Of a DNA stretch of 64,000 nucleotides, positions 17,316 to 26,515 are shown one piece after another. The DNA is from Bryobacteraceae bacterium. Its GTDB lineage: Bacteria > Acidobacteriota > Terriglobia > Bryobacterales > Bryobacteraceae. The stretch is taken from positions 62,001-126,000 of the forward strand of contig JARKOC010000466.1 in NCBI GenBank assembly GCA_029975915.1, read 5' to 3'. The first letter of the stretch is position 1. Every line of letters begins with the position of its first letter. The notes below the pieces were generated by a model that worked only from the letters and a program-made list of their open reading frames with translations, was not told where the DNA came from and did not search any database. The translations under genes were made by a program, and so were the position numbers.

Positions 17316-18308
17316 GTGACAGAGCGGGTTTTCATCCACGGAGGGTTCACACGGCATTCGATCGGACTTATCCTGGTGTCGATGTTAGCTGTCCTTCTAA
17401 TGGCGGCCGGGTTTGCCGAGACGTTCACGCTGGAAGGCAAGGTCGAGGTACGGCACCTGTCGGAGGTGACGCTGCACGGGGCCACGAGTTCGTTTCAATC
17501 CACTAAACAGGTGCTGCCCAACGGGCGGTTCAAGTTCGACAAATTAACGCCCGGCAGCTACACGTTGTCGGTGGCTGTGGCCGGATTGGGGGAGTGGCGG
17601 CGGACGGTGGTGGTCGGAGCGGAGATGGCCGACGCCAGGCGTCGCGTTCGCGTGACCGTCGATGCCGAGGGCTTCAACCGCGATCCCAGCGCTGGACAAA
17701 CGGTTTCCATGCGCGTGCTTCAACTACCAAAAGAGGCTAAAGAACTGTACGCCAAGGGTTTAAGGTGCCTGGAAACACGCGACACAGCCTGCGCCGAGGA
17801 TCGGATGCTGGCGGCTGTGAAAGCCGCTCCTCAGTTTGCCGAGGTTTGGAACCAGCTCGGCACGATGGCTTACCACCGCAAAGAGTATCCGTTGGCCGCC
17901 GAACGCTTTCGTAAATCGCTGGAAGCCGACCCGAAGCTCTACGCCCCGCTGGTCAATCTTGGAGGCGTAGCGATCAATCTGGGCGACCTCGATACGGCTT
18001 GGCAGGCGAACGTGCAGGCCGTCTTGCGCGAGCCGAATGATGCGCTGGCCAATTCACAGTTGGGCATGACCTATCTCGCCCTGAACCGGTTGGAACTGGC
18101 CGAGAAGTATCTTGCCGAGGCCTGCCGGCTCGATCCTTCGCATTTTTCGCTGCCCCAGCTTCATCTGGCAGAGGTTCATTTCCGCCGCCAAAAGTGGGCG
18201 CAGGCGGCCGGAGAACTCGAAAAACTGCTGCGTTTGCACCCCGGAATGGAGGGTGCGGACAAGATCAGGGCCGAGATCGACAAACTGCGAAAGATGGCGC
18301 CACACTAG
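17316..18308 (+). CDS. Exported carboxypeptidase-regulatory-like plus TPR protein
   Basis: About 330 residues. A hydrophobic N-terminal segment (IGLILVSMLAVLLMAAGFA) is a signal peptide or anchor. Residues 38-120 look like a carboxypeptidase-regulatory (CnaB-like) beta sandwich, with FKFDKLTPGSYTLSVAVAG. From about residue 145 there are four or five TPR units (KELYAKGLRCLETRD, AEVWNQLGTMAYHRKEYPLA, YAPLVNLGGVAINLGDLDTA, ALANSQLGMTYLALNRLELA). It is probably a periplasmic or outer-membrane-facing scaffold. The start is uncertain because AGGAGG runs directly into the GTG; it is divergent from the lipoprotein with 16 bp between starts. Confidence 0.7.
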   Translation: MTERVFIHGGFTRHSIGLILVSMLAVLLMAAGFAETFTLEGKVEVRHLSEVTLHGATSSFQSTKQVLPNGRFKFDKLTPGSYTLSVAVAGLGEWRRTVVVGAEMADARRRVRVTVDAEGFNRDPSAGQTVSMRVLQLPKEAKELYAKGLRCLETRDTACAEDRMLAAVKAAPQFAEVWNQLGTMAYHRKEYPLAAERFRKSLEADPKLYAPLVNLGGVAINLGDLDTAWQANVQAVLREPNDALANSQLGMTYLALNRLELAEKYLAEACRLDPSHFSLPQLHLAEVHFRRQKWAQAAGELEKLLRLHPGMEGADKIRAEIDKLRKMAPH

Positions 18309-18366
18309 ATTAGTTTCGCCCGGTCACGGCGTTGTTGCGAAGATAGACAGGTGCGGAAGGCGAGTT

Positions 18367-19968
18367 ATGAACCAGAAGCTCTACGACCAGATCATCAACA
18401 ACTTTTTCACCTGCGATGCGGAGGCGATCACTCAGATCTTTCGCGAGTTCATGCTGGCGGTGGAAGCTGAAAGCCCGCTCCCTCCTTCGCCGCACATGGC
18501 CCAAAACTACGAAACGGCTCAGGCGAACCCCGAAATCCACAATCTGCCCGGAAATCTGAAGGACGCGCGCGATGCCGTGTTTCCGTTCTTTTGGGGGACC
18601 GACAGTTGGTCCTCGCCCCTGCATCTGGAAAACGTCAAGGGCCCGGCGAACTACGCCTCGCTGGTGGGCGGGCTGGCCTGTCTTCTGAAGAACCCGAACC
18701 TCTGCACAGACACCTATAGCCACCGGTCAAATGAACTGGAAGTGAAGTCGGTCACGGCCTTGGCGAACCTGCTCTTCTACCACACCGACGATCCCTGGGG
18801 CGTCTTCACCATGGGTGGGACGATCTCCAATCTCTATGGCGCCAAGATCGGTATCGAAAAAGTGCTCCCTGGGGCGATGCACAACGGATTGGCCGGGGCG
18901 CGCGTGGCGGGCATCGTCAGTGAGGCGGCGCATTACTCGAACCGTAGCATCGCCGGATGGATCGGCGTCGGGACCTCGCAGCTTCACGCCATCCCGACCG
19001 ATGAATCGCTGGCCATGCGCCTGGACCTGCTCGGCGAAAAGCTTGAACAGTTGCACAAGGAAGGCGTTCGAGTGGCCTTCGTCACCGCCACTTACGGCAC
19101 AACCGACGGTTCAGGCATCGACGACGTGGCCGGCATCCGGAAGATCATCGACGATTTCGCCTCGCGCCATGGCGTGCCCGCGCCTCAGCTTCATGTGGAC
19201 GCCGCGGTCGGCTGGGTACAGTGTTTCCTGACTGAGTACGATCTGGATCGCAATCCGCTCGATTTCTCGCCGCGCGTGGTCGAACTGGTGGGCCAGGCCA
19301 AGCAACAGGCCAAGGGCCTTCAGGTGGCGGATTCGATTACCATCGATTTCCACAAGATGGGTTGGGGGCACTATCCGGGCAGTGCCTTCCTGGTGAACCG
19401 GCGCAGCGATTTGCGCTACCTGTCGCGCAGCGTCGAGGAGATGCCCTACTTCTCGGAAGCCGACGGGCGGCGCGATCCGGCGCTGTTCACTCTTGAATGT
19501 TCGCGCCCGGCGCTGGGCCCCTACACCGTCATGGCGTCGTTGAACGGAATTGGACTGACCGGCTGGCAGCTACTGGTTGCCCATGCTCTGGAACTGGCCG
19601 ACGTCCTCAAACAGCGCCTGGAGGAGATCGAGTACTGCAAGGTTTTGAACATGGCCACCACCGGGCCAAGCGTGCTCTGGTGGGTGCTGCCGCGCGGCCG
19701 GGACGCTAAGCGGATTCACCGGCAGGTGATGGACGGCGAGATCGCGCAGGATCGATTCGCGCGCTATGCCGACGAAGTCAAGCGGATGTATGAGCTGCGC
19801 CAAAAGTCGATGGACCCGGCGCTGGACGCGCGTCTGAGTTTCACCACCAGCATCGGCCATGCGCCGAACGGAATCGCACTGCCGGCATGGAAAGCGGTCT
19901 TCTTCAACCCGAAGACGGACCTTGCCGTAATCGGCAGGCTGATCCAGGGTATTGAAGCGATGCTCTAG
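18367..19968 (+). CDS. PLP-dependent group II amino acid decarboxylase
   Basis: A 533-residue protein. The PLP lysine is Lys330 in TIDFHKMGWGHYPG; His189 in SEAAHYSNRS and Asp278 in LHVDAAVGW complete the cofactor site. FTMGGTISNLYGAK is the phosphate-binding region. Relatives decarboxylate glutamate, aspartate, tyrosine or other aromatic amino acids; the substrate cannot be fixed from the sequence. An upstream open stretch in the same frame belongs to the previous gene's region and was excluded because the family N-terminus begins at this ATG. The TAG overlaps the stop of the convergent glycosyltransferase (CTAG). Confidence 0.88.
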   Translation: MNQKLYDQIINNFFTCDAEAITQIFREFMLAVEAESPLPPSPHMAQNYETAQANPEIHNLPGNLKDARDAVFPFFWGTDSWSSPLHLENVKGPANYASLVGGLACLLKNPNLCTDTYSHRSNELEVKSVTALANLLFYHTDDPWGVFTMGGTISNLYGAKIGIEKVLPGAMHNGLAGARVAGIVSEAAHYSNRSIAGWIGVGTSQLHAIPTDESLAMRLDLLGEKLEQLHKEGVRVAFVTATYGTTDGSGIDDVAGIRKIIDDFASRHGVPAPQLHVDAAVGWVQCFLTEYDLDRNPLDFSPRVVELVGQAKQQAKGLQVADSITIDFHKMGWGHYPGSAFLVNRRSDLRYLSRSVEEMPYFSEADGRRDPALFTLECSRPALGPYTVMASLNGIGLTGWQLLVAHALELADVLKQRLEEIEYCKVLNMATTGPSVLWWVLPRGRDAKRIHRQVMDGEIAQDRFARYADEVKRMYELRQKSMDPALDARLSFTTSIGHAPNGIALPAWKAVFFNPKTDLAVIGRLIQGIEAML

Positions 19969-21575
19969 CTGACCGCTTCCAGTTCCACCTTCCGCGCGGC
20001 TCGTTCGAACCTGCGCTTGGCCTGGAATTCCTGCCACAGCGTGCTGCAGCCGGCCCACAGATACCCGCAAACGAAGATGCAAAGGAACGGTAACGCGAAG
20101 AAGTTCATCACGTCGATGCAATAAGCGACGATGAACAGAAAGATGATCCCCATGGCGATCTCGGCAAACGGCAGCCACCCGCTCTTGCGGCGGTAGCCTA
20201 CCGACAACGCCGCGCCACCGGCCTTGGGTGCGTACTTCGGCGTGCGGACGAAAGAAGACTGCTTCTTCATCAACGCTTCCAGGACGGCCTTCGTGTTAGA
20301 GATCGTCAGCGCTACGCCCATCGCCATCAGAAACGGCAGAATGAAAATCGCCCGCTTCCAGTTGTTCGGGTACAGCTCCTTCTCGGCCAGCAGATAGAAC
20401 GCGACGATCGACCAGAACGAGCAGATGATGAGCGGCAAATCGACGAAGACCAGTTGTTGCCAGCCTATATAGAACCGCACCATCATCACCGGCAGCATCA
20501 GCGCCGACACGATCACCATCATCGGGTAACTGATATTCGGCGTCAGGTGGAACCAGGCTTCGGCCTTCTCCCGCCAGCCCGTATCGGACCGCCAGATCGT
20601 TCCCCAGAGCTTCATCGAAACCTGCGTCAGTCCCTTGGCCCAGCGTTGCTGCTGGACCTGGAAGCCATAGGTGTCGGTGGGCAACTCCGACGGGCACTCG
20701 ACCCAGGGCAGGTACATGAACTTCCAGCCCTTAAGCTGCGCCCGGTAGCTCAAGTCCGAGTCCTCGGTCAGCGTGTCGTGCTGCCAGCCGCCTGCGTCCT
20801 CGATCATCTCACGCCGCAGGATGCCCGCCGTGCCGTTGAAGTTGAAAAACAGCCCGGCGCCGTATCGGGCTGTGTGTTCCAGGGCGAAGTGGCCGTCGAG
20901 CATCAAGGCCTGAACCTCGGTCAACAGGCTGTGATTGCGGTTCAAATACGTCCAGCGGGTCTGCACGACGCCCACTTTCGGGTCGGCGAAGAAATGGATC
21001 GTGTTTTCGAGAAAATCCTCTGGCGGAATGAAGTCGGCGTCGAAGATGGCCATGAACTCGCCCTTGGTCTGGGCCATGCCGTTCTGCAGCGCGCCCGCCT
21101 TGTAGCCTTGCCGGTTGGTGCGGTGGATGTAGGTGATCGGGTGGCCCTCGGCTTTCAGCCTCGCGGCCAACGCCTCCGTGTAGGGGTGGGTGTCGTCGGT
21201 CGAATCGTCGAGGATTTGGATTTCGAGCAGTTCACGCGGGTAGCGGACCTTCAGGACCGCTTCGAGCAACTGATCCACCACGTTGCGCTCATTGAACAGC
21301 GGCAACTGGATGGTCACCGGCGGAAGCTGCTCAAACCGTTTTTCAGGAACGCGCGGGATCAAGTGCCGCGACTGGAGATATCGCTTAATGATGATGTAGC
21401 GATGAGCGCCGTAGATGCCCAGGATGCCGAGTAGGACGAAGTAGGGAATCAGCAGCGCGTAATCGAACCAGACGAGTTCGTGGATACCGGCGAAGGTGCG
21501 GTCCGAGAGCGTCCTGGATAGCTTTTCCATCGCCGATGGAGGGGCGAAAAGGACCGCTGGATGAAAGAGATTCAT
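19965..21575 (-). CDS. Processive family-2 glycosyltransferase with multiple membrane segments
   Basis: About 536 residues. After one N-terminal transmembrane segment (ALLIPYFVLLGILGIYG) the cytosolic GT-A domain has the D,D,D,QxxRW signature: ILDDSTDDT, FDADFIPPE, LTEDSDLSYRAQ and QQQRWAKG. At least four more hydrophobic segments follow. This matches cellulose-synthase-like/glucomannan-synthase-like (CslA) enzymes that polymerise and export beta-glycans. An ATG at 21605 extends the frame by ten residues, and no ribosome-binding site distinguishes the two starts. It has no cyclic-di-GMP PilZ domain or BcsB partner here. Confidence 0.85.
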   Translation of the reverse strand: MNLFHPAVLFAPPSAMEKLSRTLSDRTFAGIHELVWFDYALLIPYFVLLGILGIYGAHRYIIIKRYLQSRHLIPRVPEKRFEQLPPVTIQLPLFNERNVVDQLLEAVLKVRYPRELLEIQILDDSTDDTHPYTEALAARLKAEGHPITYIHRTNRQGYKAGALQNGMAQTKGEFMAIFDADFIPPEDFLENTIHFFADPKVGVVQTRWTYLNRNHSLLTEVQALMLDGHFALEHTARYGAGLFFNFNGTAGILRREMIEDAGGWQHDTLTEDSDLSYRAQLKGWKFMYLPWVECPSELPTDTYGFQVQQQRWAKGLTQVSMKLWGTIWRSDTGWREKAEAWFHLTPNISYPMMVIVSALMLPVMMVRFYIGWQQLVFVDLPLIICSFWSIVAFYLLAEKELYPNNWKRAIFILPFLMAMGVALTISNTKAVLEALMKKQSSFVRTPKYAPKAGGAALSVGYRRKSGWLPFAEIAMGIIFLFIVAYCIDVMNFFALPFLCIFVCGYLWAGCSTLWQEFQAKRRFERAARKVELEAVS

Positions 21576-21779
21576 AATGATGGACAGCGCAATGCCCGGA
21601 GCCACGCTGCCGGCCCGGGCATTCCCTCCGGCTTCACTTCCCTATTGTAATCAGGATTCCGCGATCATAGCCGCGAATCGGAACGGTGGCGGTTCGTCTT
21701 TTCTTGAATCACAAACCCCTGGACCGCGCCTGCGGGCATACAATGTCAATGTCCGGCAACAAGGAGCGGACCTTCACCC

Positions 21780-22178
21780 ATGGAGACTCACGTTAAGATC
21801 CTTGCCTGGTTCAACGCCATTCTCGGGGCTCTCGGTCTGCTGGCCGGTTTTGTCCTGTTCAGCGGCGCAATGGCTGTGACTGAGGTGTTCCGGTTTGGCG
21901 TGGAAGAGGCAGGGATTCCGGCGGAAGTCCTGCAACTGCTGGCGATCGTCGTGACGGGCGTGGTGCTGGCGATGTCGTTGCCCTGTCTGATTCTAGGCTA
22001 CGGGCTGATGAACCTGCGCCCTTGGGCCCGCATCATGGGCCTGATCCTGGCGGGCCTGAACCTATTGCACGTTCCCATCGGGACCGCCATCTCTCTTTAT
22101 GCCTTCTGGGTGCTGCTGAAACCCGAGACCGAGGCCCTCTTTAAGCCCGTCGCGGCGCCGCCCGCGCAGGCTGTTTAG
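21780..22178 (+). CDS. Small membrane protein of unknown function
   Basis: A 132-residue protein with four hydrophobic segments (AWFNAILGALGLLAGFVLF, LLAIVVTGVVLAMSLPCLIL, IMGLILAGLNLLHVPIGT and a shorter one). AAGGAG lies about 13 bases upstream of the ATG, a rather long spacing. The stretch YGLMNLRPWAR between segments recurs in small acidobacterial membrane proteins. Its end overlaps the stop of the convergent sulfatase by four bases. Function is unknown. Confidence 0.65.
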   Translation: METHVKILAWFNAILGALGLLAGFVLFSGAMAVTEVFRFGVEEAGIPAEVLQLLAIVVTGVVLAMSLPCLILGYGLMNLRPWARIMGLILAGLNLLHVPIGTAISLYAFWVLLKPETEALFKPVAAPPAQAV

Positions 22179-23695
22179 CGGGCGGGTTCGGCCGGCGGGG
22201 CGTTGTCTCTCGGCCTGACAAAGAAATCGAGCGAATCCGTGGTGTCGCGGCCGCGAGGCTCTGAGGCGGCGTCAGGGTGGGTTTCTCGGAAGCGCCGCAG
22301 GGCCAGTTCCCGCATCCGGCGGACCTCGCTTGGGTGTTTCGGCGCCACGTCGGTGAATTCGCCGGGATCCGACTTCAAATCAAACAGCCTTTCGTACCGC
22401 CCCGGCGTGGGCTCGGCGGTCAGATAGCCGTCCTCGCGCTTCCGCTTCCCTGAACAGTAGATGTATTTCCAGCGGCCGTCACGGACGAAGACTTCCTCGT
22501 TTTCCAGGTATTCGCTGACAATGTGGTTGCGGACGGCTCTGGGCTTCCGGCCTTCGGCGTAAGCAAGCAAGGATTGCCCGTGCTCCACCGGCAGGCGCGC
22601 CAGGCCGAGCAGTTCAATGATCGCCGGGGCCAGATCGAGATGTTCTGTGAAATCGCGCACCACGCGCGGCCGGATCCTTCCTGGCAGGCGTATGATGAGC
22701 GGGACGCGCAACGCCGGATCGTAGCCGCAATGCTTCTCGAAACGGCCGTGCTGGCCAAGCATGTAGCCGTGATCGGCGGTGTAGACGACCAAAGTGTCGC
22801 GGTCCAGATCGAGGCGCCTCAATTGGTTCAGGACGCGCCCGATGTTGCGGTCCAGAAAATGGACCGACGTGTAGTAGGCGGCGGCGATGCCACGTTTTTC
22901 CGCGGGCGACAAATCCTTGAAGATGAGCGGAATCTGCCAGGCATCCTCGCCGCCGGGCGTGTAGTTGTCGAATCCGGCCGGGTCGTACGCTGAGCGGTCG
23001 TCAATGGGGAAGTCAAACGGCGAATGAGGCTCGTGGAAACTGACCCAGAGGGCGAAAGGCTTGTCGCGCTGAGCTTCGAGATATCCGATGGCCTGGTTGG
23101 CGATGAACGTGCCCTTCATCTGGGCGTCGGAGCGGGGGAAGGGAAGGCAGGCGGCATTGAGCCACTGAGCGGCGGGGGTCTGGAACGGACGCCAGGGTAA
23201 CTGTTTTGTCGCGATGCCCGGTGGCAGTGGATCCGGCTTGACTTCGGCGCTCCAGCGTTTTTGCATGATGTCCTCGGTTTGACAGAGATCGAAACCGTGA
23301 AGACCCGGCTCACCCGGCCGGTTGAAGTGCATTTTGCCGAAGGTGGCAGTGGCGTAACCGGCCTGCTTCAGCTGGCGCGCCAAGGTGGGCTTGAACGCGG
23401 ACAGGGCGGTGCGAAGCTGCGTGACGCCGGCCATGTGCGGCATCTGCCCCGTGAGCAGGCTCTGGCGCGACGGCGTGCAGACGGGCGAATTGCAGTAGTG
23501 GGCGGCGAAGCGCGCGCCTTCAGAAGCCAGGCGGTCCATGTTGGGCGTCCGTGCGCGGCGGTTGCCATCCGCGCCGAGGACATAGCCCGCATGGTCGTCG
23601 GCCATGAGGAACAACAGGTTGGGCGGTTTCGTTCCAAGCCCGTGGCGAAGCAGCGCAGGGGCCGTGGAGGCGTTGAAGGCTCTTCGAGTGATCAC
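22175..23695 (-). CDS. Sulfatase (formylglycine type)
   Basis: A 506-residue protein with the sulfatase signature CTPSR (Cys73, the residue converted to formylglycine) after MADDHAGYVLGADGNRR, and metal-site residues in VVYTADHGYMLGQHGRFEK. The N-terminus ITRRAFNAS is a weak Tat-like motif. It starts with GTG at 23695, back to back with hrcA. No sulfatase-modifying enzyme is encoded in the window. Relatives act on sulfated glycans; the substrate is unknown. Confidence 0.88.
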   Translation of the reverse strand: MITRRAFNASTAPALLRHGLGTKPPNLLFLMADDHAGYVLGADGNRRARTPNMDRLASEGARFAAHYCNSPVCTPSRQSLLTGQMPHMAGVTQLRTALSAFKPTLARQLKQAGYATATFGKMHFNRPGEPGLHGFDLCQTEDIMQKRWSAEVKPDPLPPGIATKQLPWRPFQTPAAQWLNAACLPFPRSDAQMKGTFIANQAIGYLEAQRDKPFALWVSFHEPHSPFDFPIDDRSAYDPAGFDNYTPGGEDAWQIPLIFKDLSPAEKRGIAAAYYTSVHFLDRNIGRVLNQLRRLDLDRDTLVVYTADHGYMLGQHGRFEKHCGYDPALRVPLIIRLPGRIRPRVVRDFTEHLDLAPAIIELLGLARLPVEHGQSLLAYAEGRKPRAVRNHIVSEYLENEEVFVRDGRWKYIYCSGKRKREDGYLTAEPTPGRYERLFDLKSDPGEFTDVAPKHPSEVRRMRELALRRFRETHPDAASEPRGRDTTDSLDFFVRPRDNAPPAEPAR

Positions 23696-23705
23696 TGATG
23701 GGCAT

Positions 23706-23711
23706 TATAAT
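23706..23711 (+). promoter_or_regulatory. -10 element of hrcA
   Basis: A perfect TATAAT lies 40 bp before the hrcA start codon used here. The -35 at 17 bp (TTCGAG, 23683-23688) is weak. Its position rules out the more upstream ATG at 23698 as the start. No CIRCE-type repeat (TTAGCACTC) is visible nearby. Confidence 0.5.
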
Positions 23712-23745
23712 CGGAGATGGGGAGGTGTCCCCGCAGGTTCCCGTG

Positions 23746-24777
23746 ATGGAAATGACGCTGAACACCCGCATGGCTGAAGTTCTGAATGCGGTCGTGCGGA
23801 TATACATCGAGACCGGCGAACCCGTGGCTTCACGGACCATCGCCCACGCCCGGCGGGATAATTTGAGCCCGGCGACGATCCGGAACATCATGGCCGACCT
23901 GGCCGACCTGGGGTTCTTGAGCCAGCCGCACACCTCGGCAGGCCGCATCCCGACCGCGAAGGCATTCAAACACTTTGCCAAAACCGTGGCCGCCAGCCGG
24001 TCTCTGGCCAACGAGTTGTCACGTCTCCGGGACGAACTCTACCAGCTCAAAACGGCCGAAGACCGCGCCGAGTACTCCTCGCATCTGTTGACGGAGATGA
24101 CCAACAATATGGGCATCGTCGCGGCGGTTGCCACGTCAGGGCTGGAACTGGACCAGGTGGAGTTGGTTCTGCTGCCCGACATGCGGGTGCTGATGATCGT
24201 AGTGACGCGAGACGGCAGCATCCGGAACCAGGTGGCGTTGCTGGACGAGCCGGTCACGCAGGACGAGCTGCATTCGATCCGCAACTACGTCAACCGCAAT
24301 TTCTCGGGGTGGAGCCTGCCGTCGGCCAGGGCTGAACTGCGCCGCCGCTTCGAGTTCGAAAGCGCCGCCTACGACCGCGTCTTGCGCCAATTGACCCGGC
24401 TCTATCAGAAGGGCCTGCTGGATATCGACTTCTCGCCGGCGGTATTTGTCGAAGGCGCGGCAAACCTGGTCGGGCTTGATCTGCATCTGACCAAGGAGAA
24501 GCTGCGCGGCCTGTTCCGCGCCCTGGAAGAGAAGAAGCGCCTGATGGAACTGCTGGACCAGTTCATCGACGCCGGCTCCGAGGAACTTCAGGTCCAGGTG
24601 GGACTCGAAAAAGCGCACCCTTCGATGAAGGATCTGACGCTGATAGGCGTCACCGTCCATCTGCAAGGTGGCATCGAAACCAAGATGGCCGTGCTCGGGC
24701 CGATGCGGATGAATTACCCAAAGGTGGTCTCGGCGGTGGCTCACGTGGGTGAGGCGATCCGGAGCCTGCCGCGATAA
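23746..24777 (+). CDS. hrcA: Heat-inducible transcription repressor HrcA
   Basis: About 343 residues. The N-terminal winged helix has VVRIYIETGEPVASRTIA, LSPATIRNIMADLADLGFL and PHTSAGRIPTAKAF, all diagnostic of HrcA. It represses heat-shock operons at CIRCE sites in many bacteria, but no CIRCE is visible in front of it or grpE. The ATG at 23746 was chosen because family proteins begin close to the ETGEPV segment and a -10 box lies just upstream. It is the first gene of a run that continues with grpE, dnaJ and nadD. Confidence 0.93.
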   Translation: MEMTLNTRMAEVLNAVVRIYIETGEPVASRTIAHARRDNLSPATIRNIMADLADLGFLSQPHTSAGRIPTAKAFKHFAKTVAASRSLANELSRLRDELYQLKTAEDRAEYSSHLLTEMTNNMGIVAAVATSGLELDQVELVLLPDMRVLMIVVTRDGSIRNQVALLDEPVTQDELHSIRNYVNRNFSGWSLPSARAELRRRFEFESAAYDRVLRQLTRLYQKGLLDIDFSPAVFVEGAANLVGLDLHLTKEKLRGLFRALEEKKRLMELLDQFIDAGSEELQVQVGLEKAHPSMKDLTLIGVTVHLQGGIETKMAVLGPMRMNYPKVVSAVAHVGEAIRSLPR

Positions 24778-24785
24778 GAGCCACG

Positions 24786-25361
24786 ATGCCGCAGATTCGC
24801 GTGAAAGAGAATATGCCAGAAGAAAACGACATGAACACCGGCGCTGCGCCTGAAGCGGCGCCGGAGACCGATTCGGTCGAGACGATCGACCTCGCCGCAG
24901 CGCTGGAACAACTGGCCAGCGAACGTGATCGCCTTGAGGCTGAAAAGACGAGCCTGAACGATATCCTGATGCGGCGCACGGCGGAGTTCGACAACTACCG
25001 CAAGCGCACTGAACGGGAACGCGCTGATTTGATCGAATACGCTTCCTCGGACGCCGTGAAGGCCATGCTGCCGGTGATCGACGACCTGGAGCGGGCGCTG
25101 GCTCACGCGCCCGCCGGCGAGGAGTTCACACGCGGCGTGGAGTTGATCTACCAGAGGATGATGGATGTCCTGGGAAAGCTGGGACTGGAACCGATCGAGG
25201 CTGAAGGCCAGCCGTTTGATCCGAATCTCCATCACGCCATTGAGATGGTTCCTTGCGAGGAAGGCGAAGACCACACAGTGATCGGCGACGCGCTCCGCGG
25301 CTACAAGTTTAAGGGACGGTTGCTGCGGCCGAGCATGGTAAGGGTGGCGGTGAGGCAGTAA
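24786..25361 (+). CDS. grpE: Nucleotide exchange factor GrpE
   Basis: A 191-residue protein with an acidic N-terminus, a long coiled-coil segment (LEQLASERDRLEAEKTSLND) and the conserved DNYRKRTERER and HHAIEMVPCEEGED, ending in GYKFKGRLLRPSMVRVA. It releases ADP from DnaK. It follows hrcA by eight bases and precedes dnaJ by nine, so the three are co-transcribed. No dnaK is present in the window. Confidence 0.95.
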   Translation: MPQIRVKENMPEENDMNTGAAPEAAPETDSVETIDLAAALEQLASERDRLEAEKTSLNDILMRRTAEFDNYRKRTERERADLIEYASSDAVKAMLPVIDDLERALAHAPAGEEFTRGVELIYQRMMDVLGKLGLEPIEAEGQPFDPNLHHAIEMVPCEEGEDHTVIGDALRGYKFKGRLLRPSMVRVAVRQ

Positions 25362-25370
25362 GGATTCAAG

Positions 25371-26486
25371 GTGGCCAAACGCGACTACTACGAGGTGCTT
25401 GGCGTTCAGCGCAATGCCGGCGAGCAGGATCTGAAAAGCGCATACCGCAAACTGGCTTTGAAGTATCATCCCGACCGCAATCCGAACAATAAGGATGCCG
25501 AGGAACACTTCAAGGAGGCGTCGGAGGCGTTCAGCGTCCTGAGCGATCCTGAAAAGCGGCGAGTCTACGACGCCTACGGCCACGCCGGGCTCGGCGGCGC
25601 CGCCCAGCAGGGATTCAACCCGGACGCTTTCGCCGATTTCTCCGACATCTTCGGCGACTTCTTTGGCTTCGGCGATTTGTTCGGCGGCGGCGGGCGCAGG
25701 CGGACGCGCGCCCAGCGCGGCGACGACGTGCGCTACGACCTCGAGATCTCGTTCGAGGATTCCATTCGCGGACTGGATGCCGAAATTCAATTGCCGAAGC
25801 TGGAAAACTGCGCTTCCTGCCGCGGCACGGGTGCCGAGTCCGAGGATGGCTGGACCACTTGCTCAACCTGTCACGGCCGCGGCGAAGTCTTCTATCAGCA
25901 GGGCTTCCTTTCGATCCGCAAGAGCTGCGGCACCTGCGGCGGACGCGGCAAGCTCCTGCGGCGGCCCTGCAAGGCCTGCAAGGGTGAGGGCGTCACGCAG
26001 GTGACCAAGAAGCTCAAGGTGAAAATCCCGCCAGGCGTGGATACAGGAATGAAGATGAGGCTTCAGGGTGAGGGACAACCCGGAGCCAACGGAGGGCCGC
26101 CCGGAGACCTATACGTTTTCATTGCCGTAAAGCCCCACCCGATCTTCGAGCGCAAGGAGTACGATCTGCACTGCGTCGTGCCTCTGAACGTCGCTCAGGC
26201 GGCGCTCGGAACGACGATCGACGTGCTCACCTTCGACGGTCTGGAGACTATCAAGGTTCCCGAAGGCATTCAGCCGGGCGAAACGATGCGGCTGCGAGGC
26301 AAGGGCGTGCCTTATGTGAACGGCGGCGGACACGGAGACTTGATTGTGCATGTCGAGGTGCGGACGCCGACCAAGCTCACGCGCGAACAGAAGCGCCTTT
26401 TCGAACAACTGCGCGAAACTTTGCCCGCGGAGAACGAACCCGAGGAGAAGAGCCTGCTCGATAAACTGAAGGACTACCTGGCCTGA
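25371..26486 (+). CDS. dnaJ: Chaperone protein DnaJ
   Basis: A 371-residue full-length DnaJ starting with GTG. The J domain has YHPDRNPNN (HPD motif), followed by a G/F region ([15 protein letters not shown]) and four zinc-finger repeats, [24 protein letters not shown] and CKACKGEG. The C-terminal substrate domain follows ([14 protein letters not shown]). It stimulates DnaK ATPase. The next gene, nadD, starts 29 bp downstream. Confidence 0.96.
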   Translation: MAKRDYYEVLGVQRNAGEQDLKSAYRKLALKYHPDRNPNNKDAEEHFKEASEAFSVLSDPEKRRVYDAYGHAGLGGAAQQGFNPDAFADFSDIFGDFFGFGDLFGGGGRRRTRAQRGDDVRYDLEISFEDSIRGLDAEIQLPKLENCASCRGTGAESEDGWTTCSTCHGRGEVFYQQGFLSIRKSCGTCGGRGKLLRRPCKACKGEGVTQVTKKLKVKIPPGVDTGMKMRLQGEGQPGANGGPPGDLYVFIAVKPHPIFERKEYDLHCVVPLNVAQAALGTTIDVLTFDGLETIKVPEGIQPGETMRLRGKGVPYVNGGGHGDLIVHVEVRTPTKLTREQKRLFEQLRETLPAENEPEEKSLLDKLKDYLA

Positions 26487-26515
26487 GCGGCCAGCCAGTC
26501 CAGCGGCGGCATCGG

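Noticed and set aside
23698..23745. An ATG at 23698 as the start of hrcA
   Set aside because: A perfect TATAAT at 23706 would be inside the coding region, and HrcA proteins begin near the later ATG.
23641..23745. A CIRCE operator in front of hrcA
   Set aside because: Only a short AGTGATCACT palindrome is present; the TTAGCACTC-type arms are absent.
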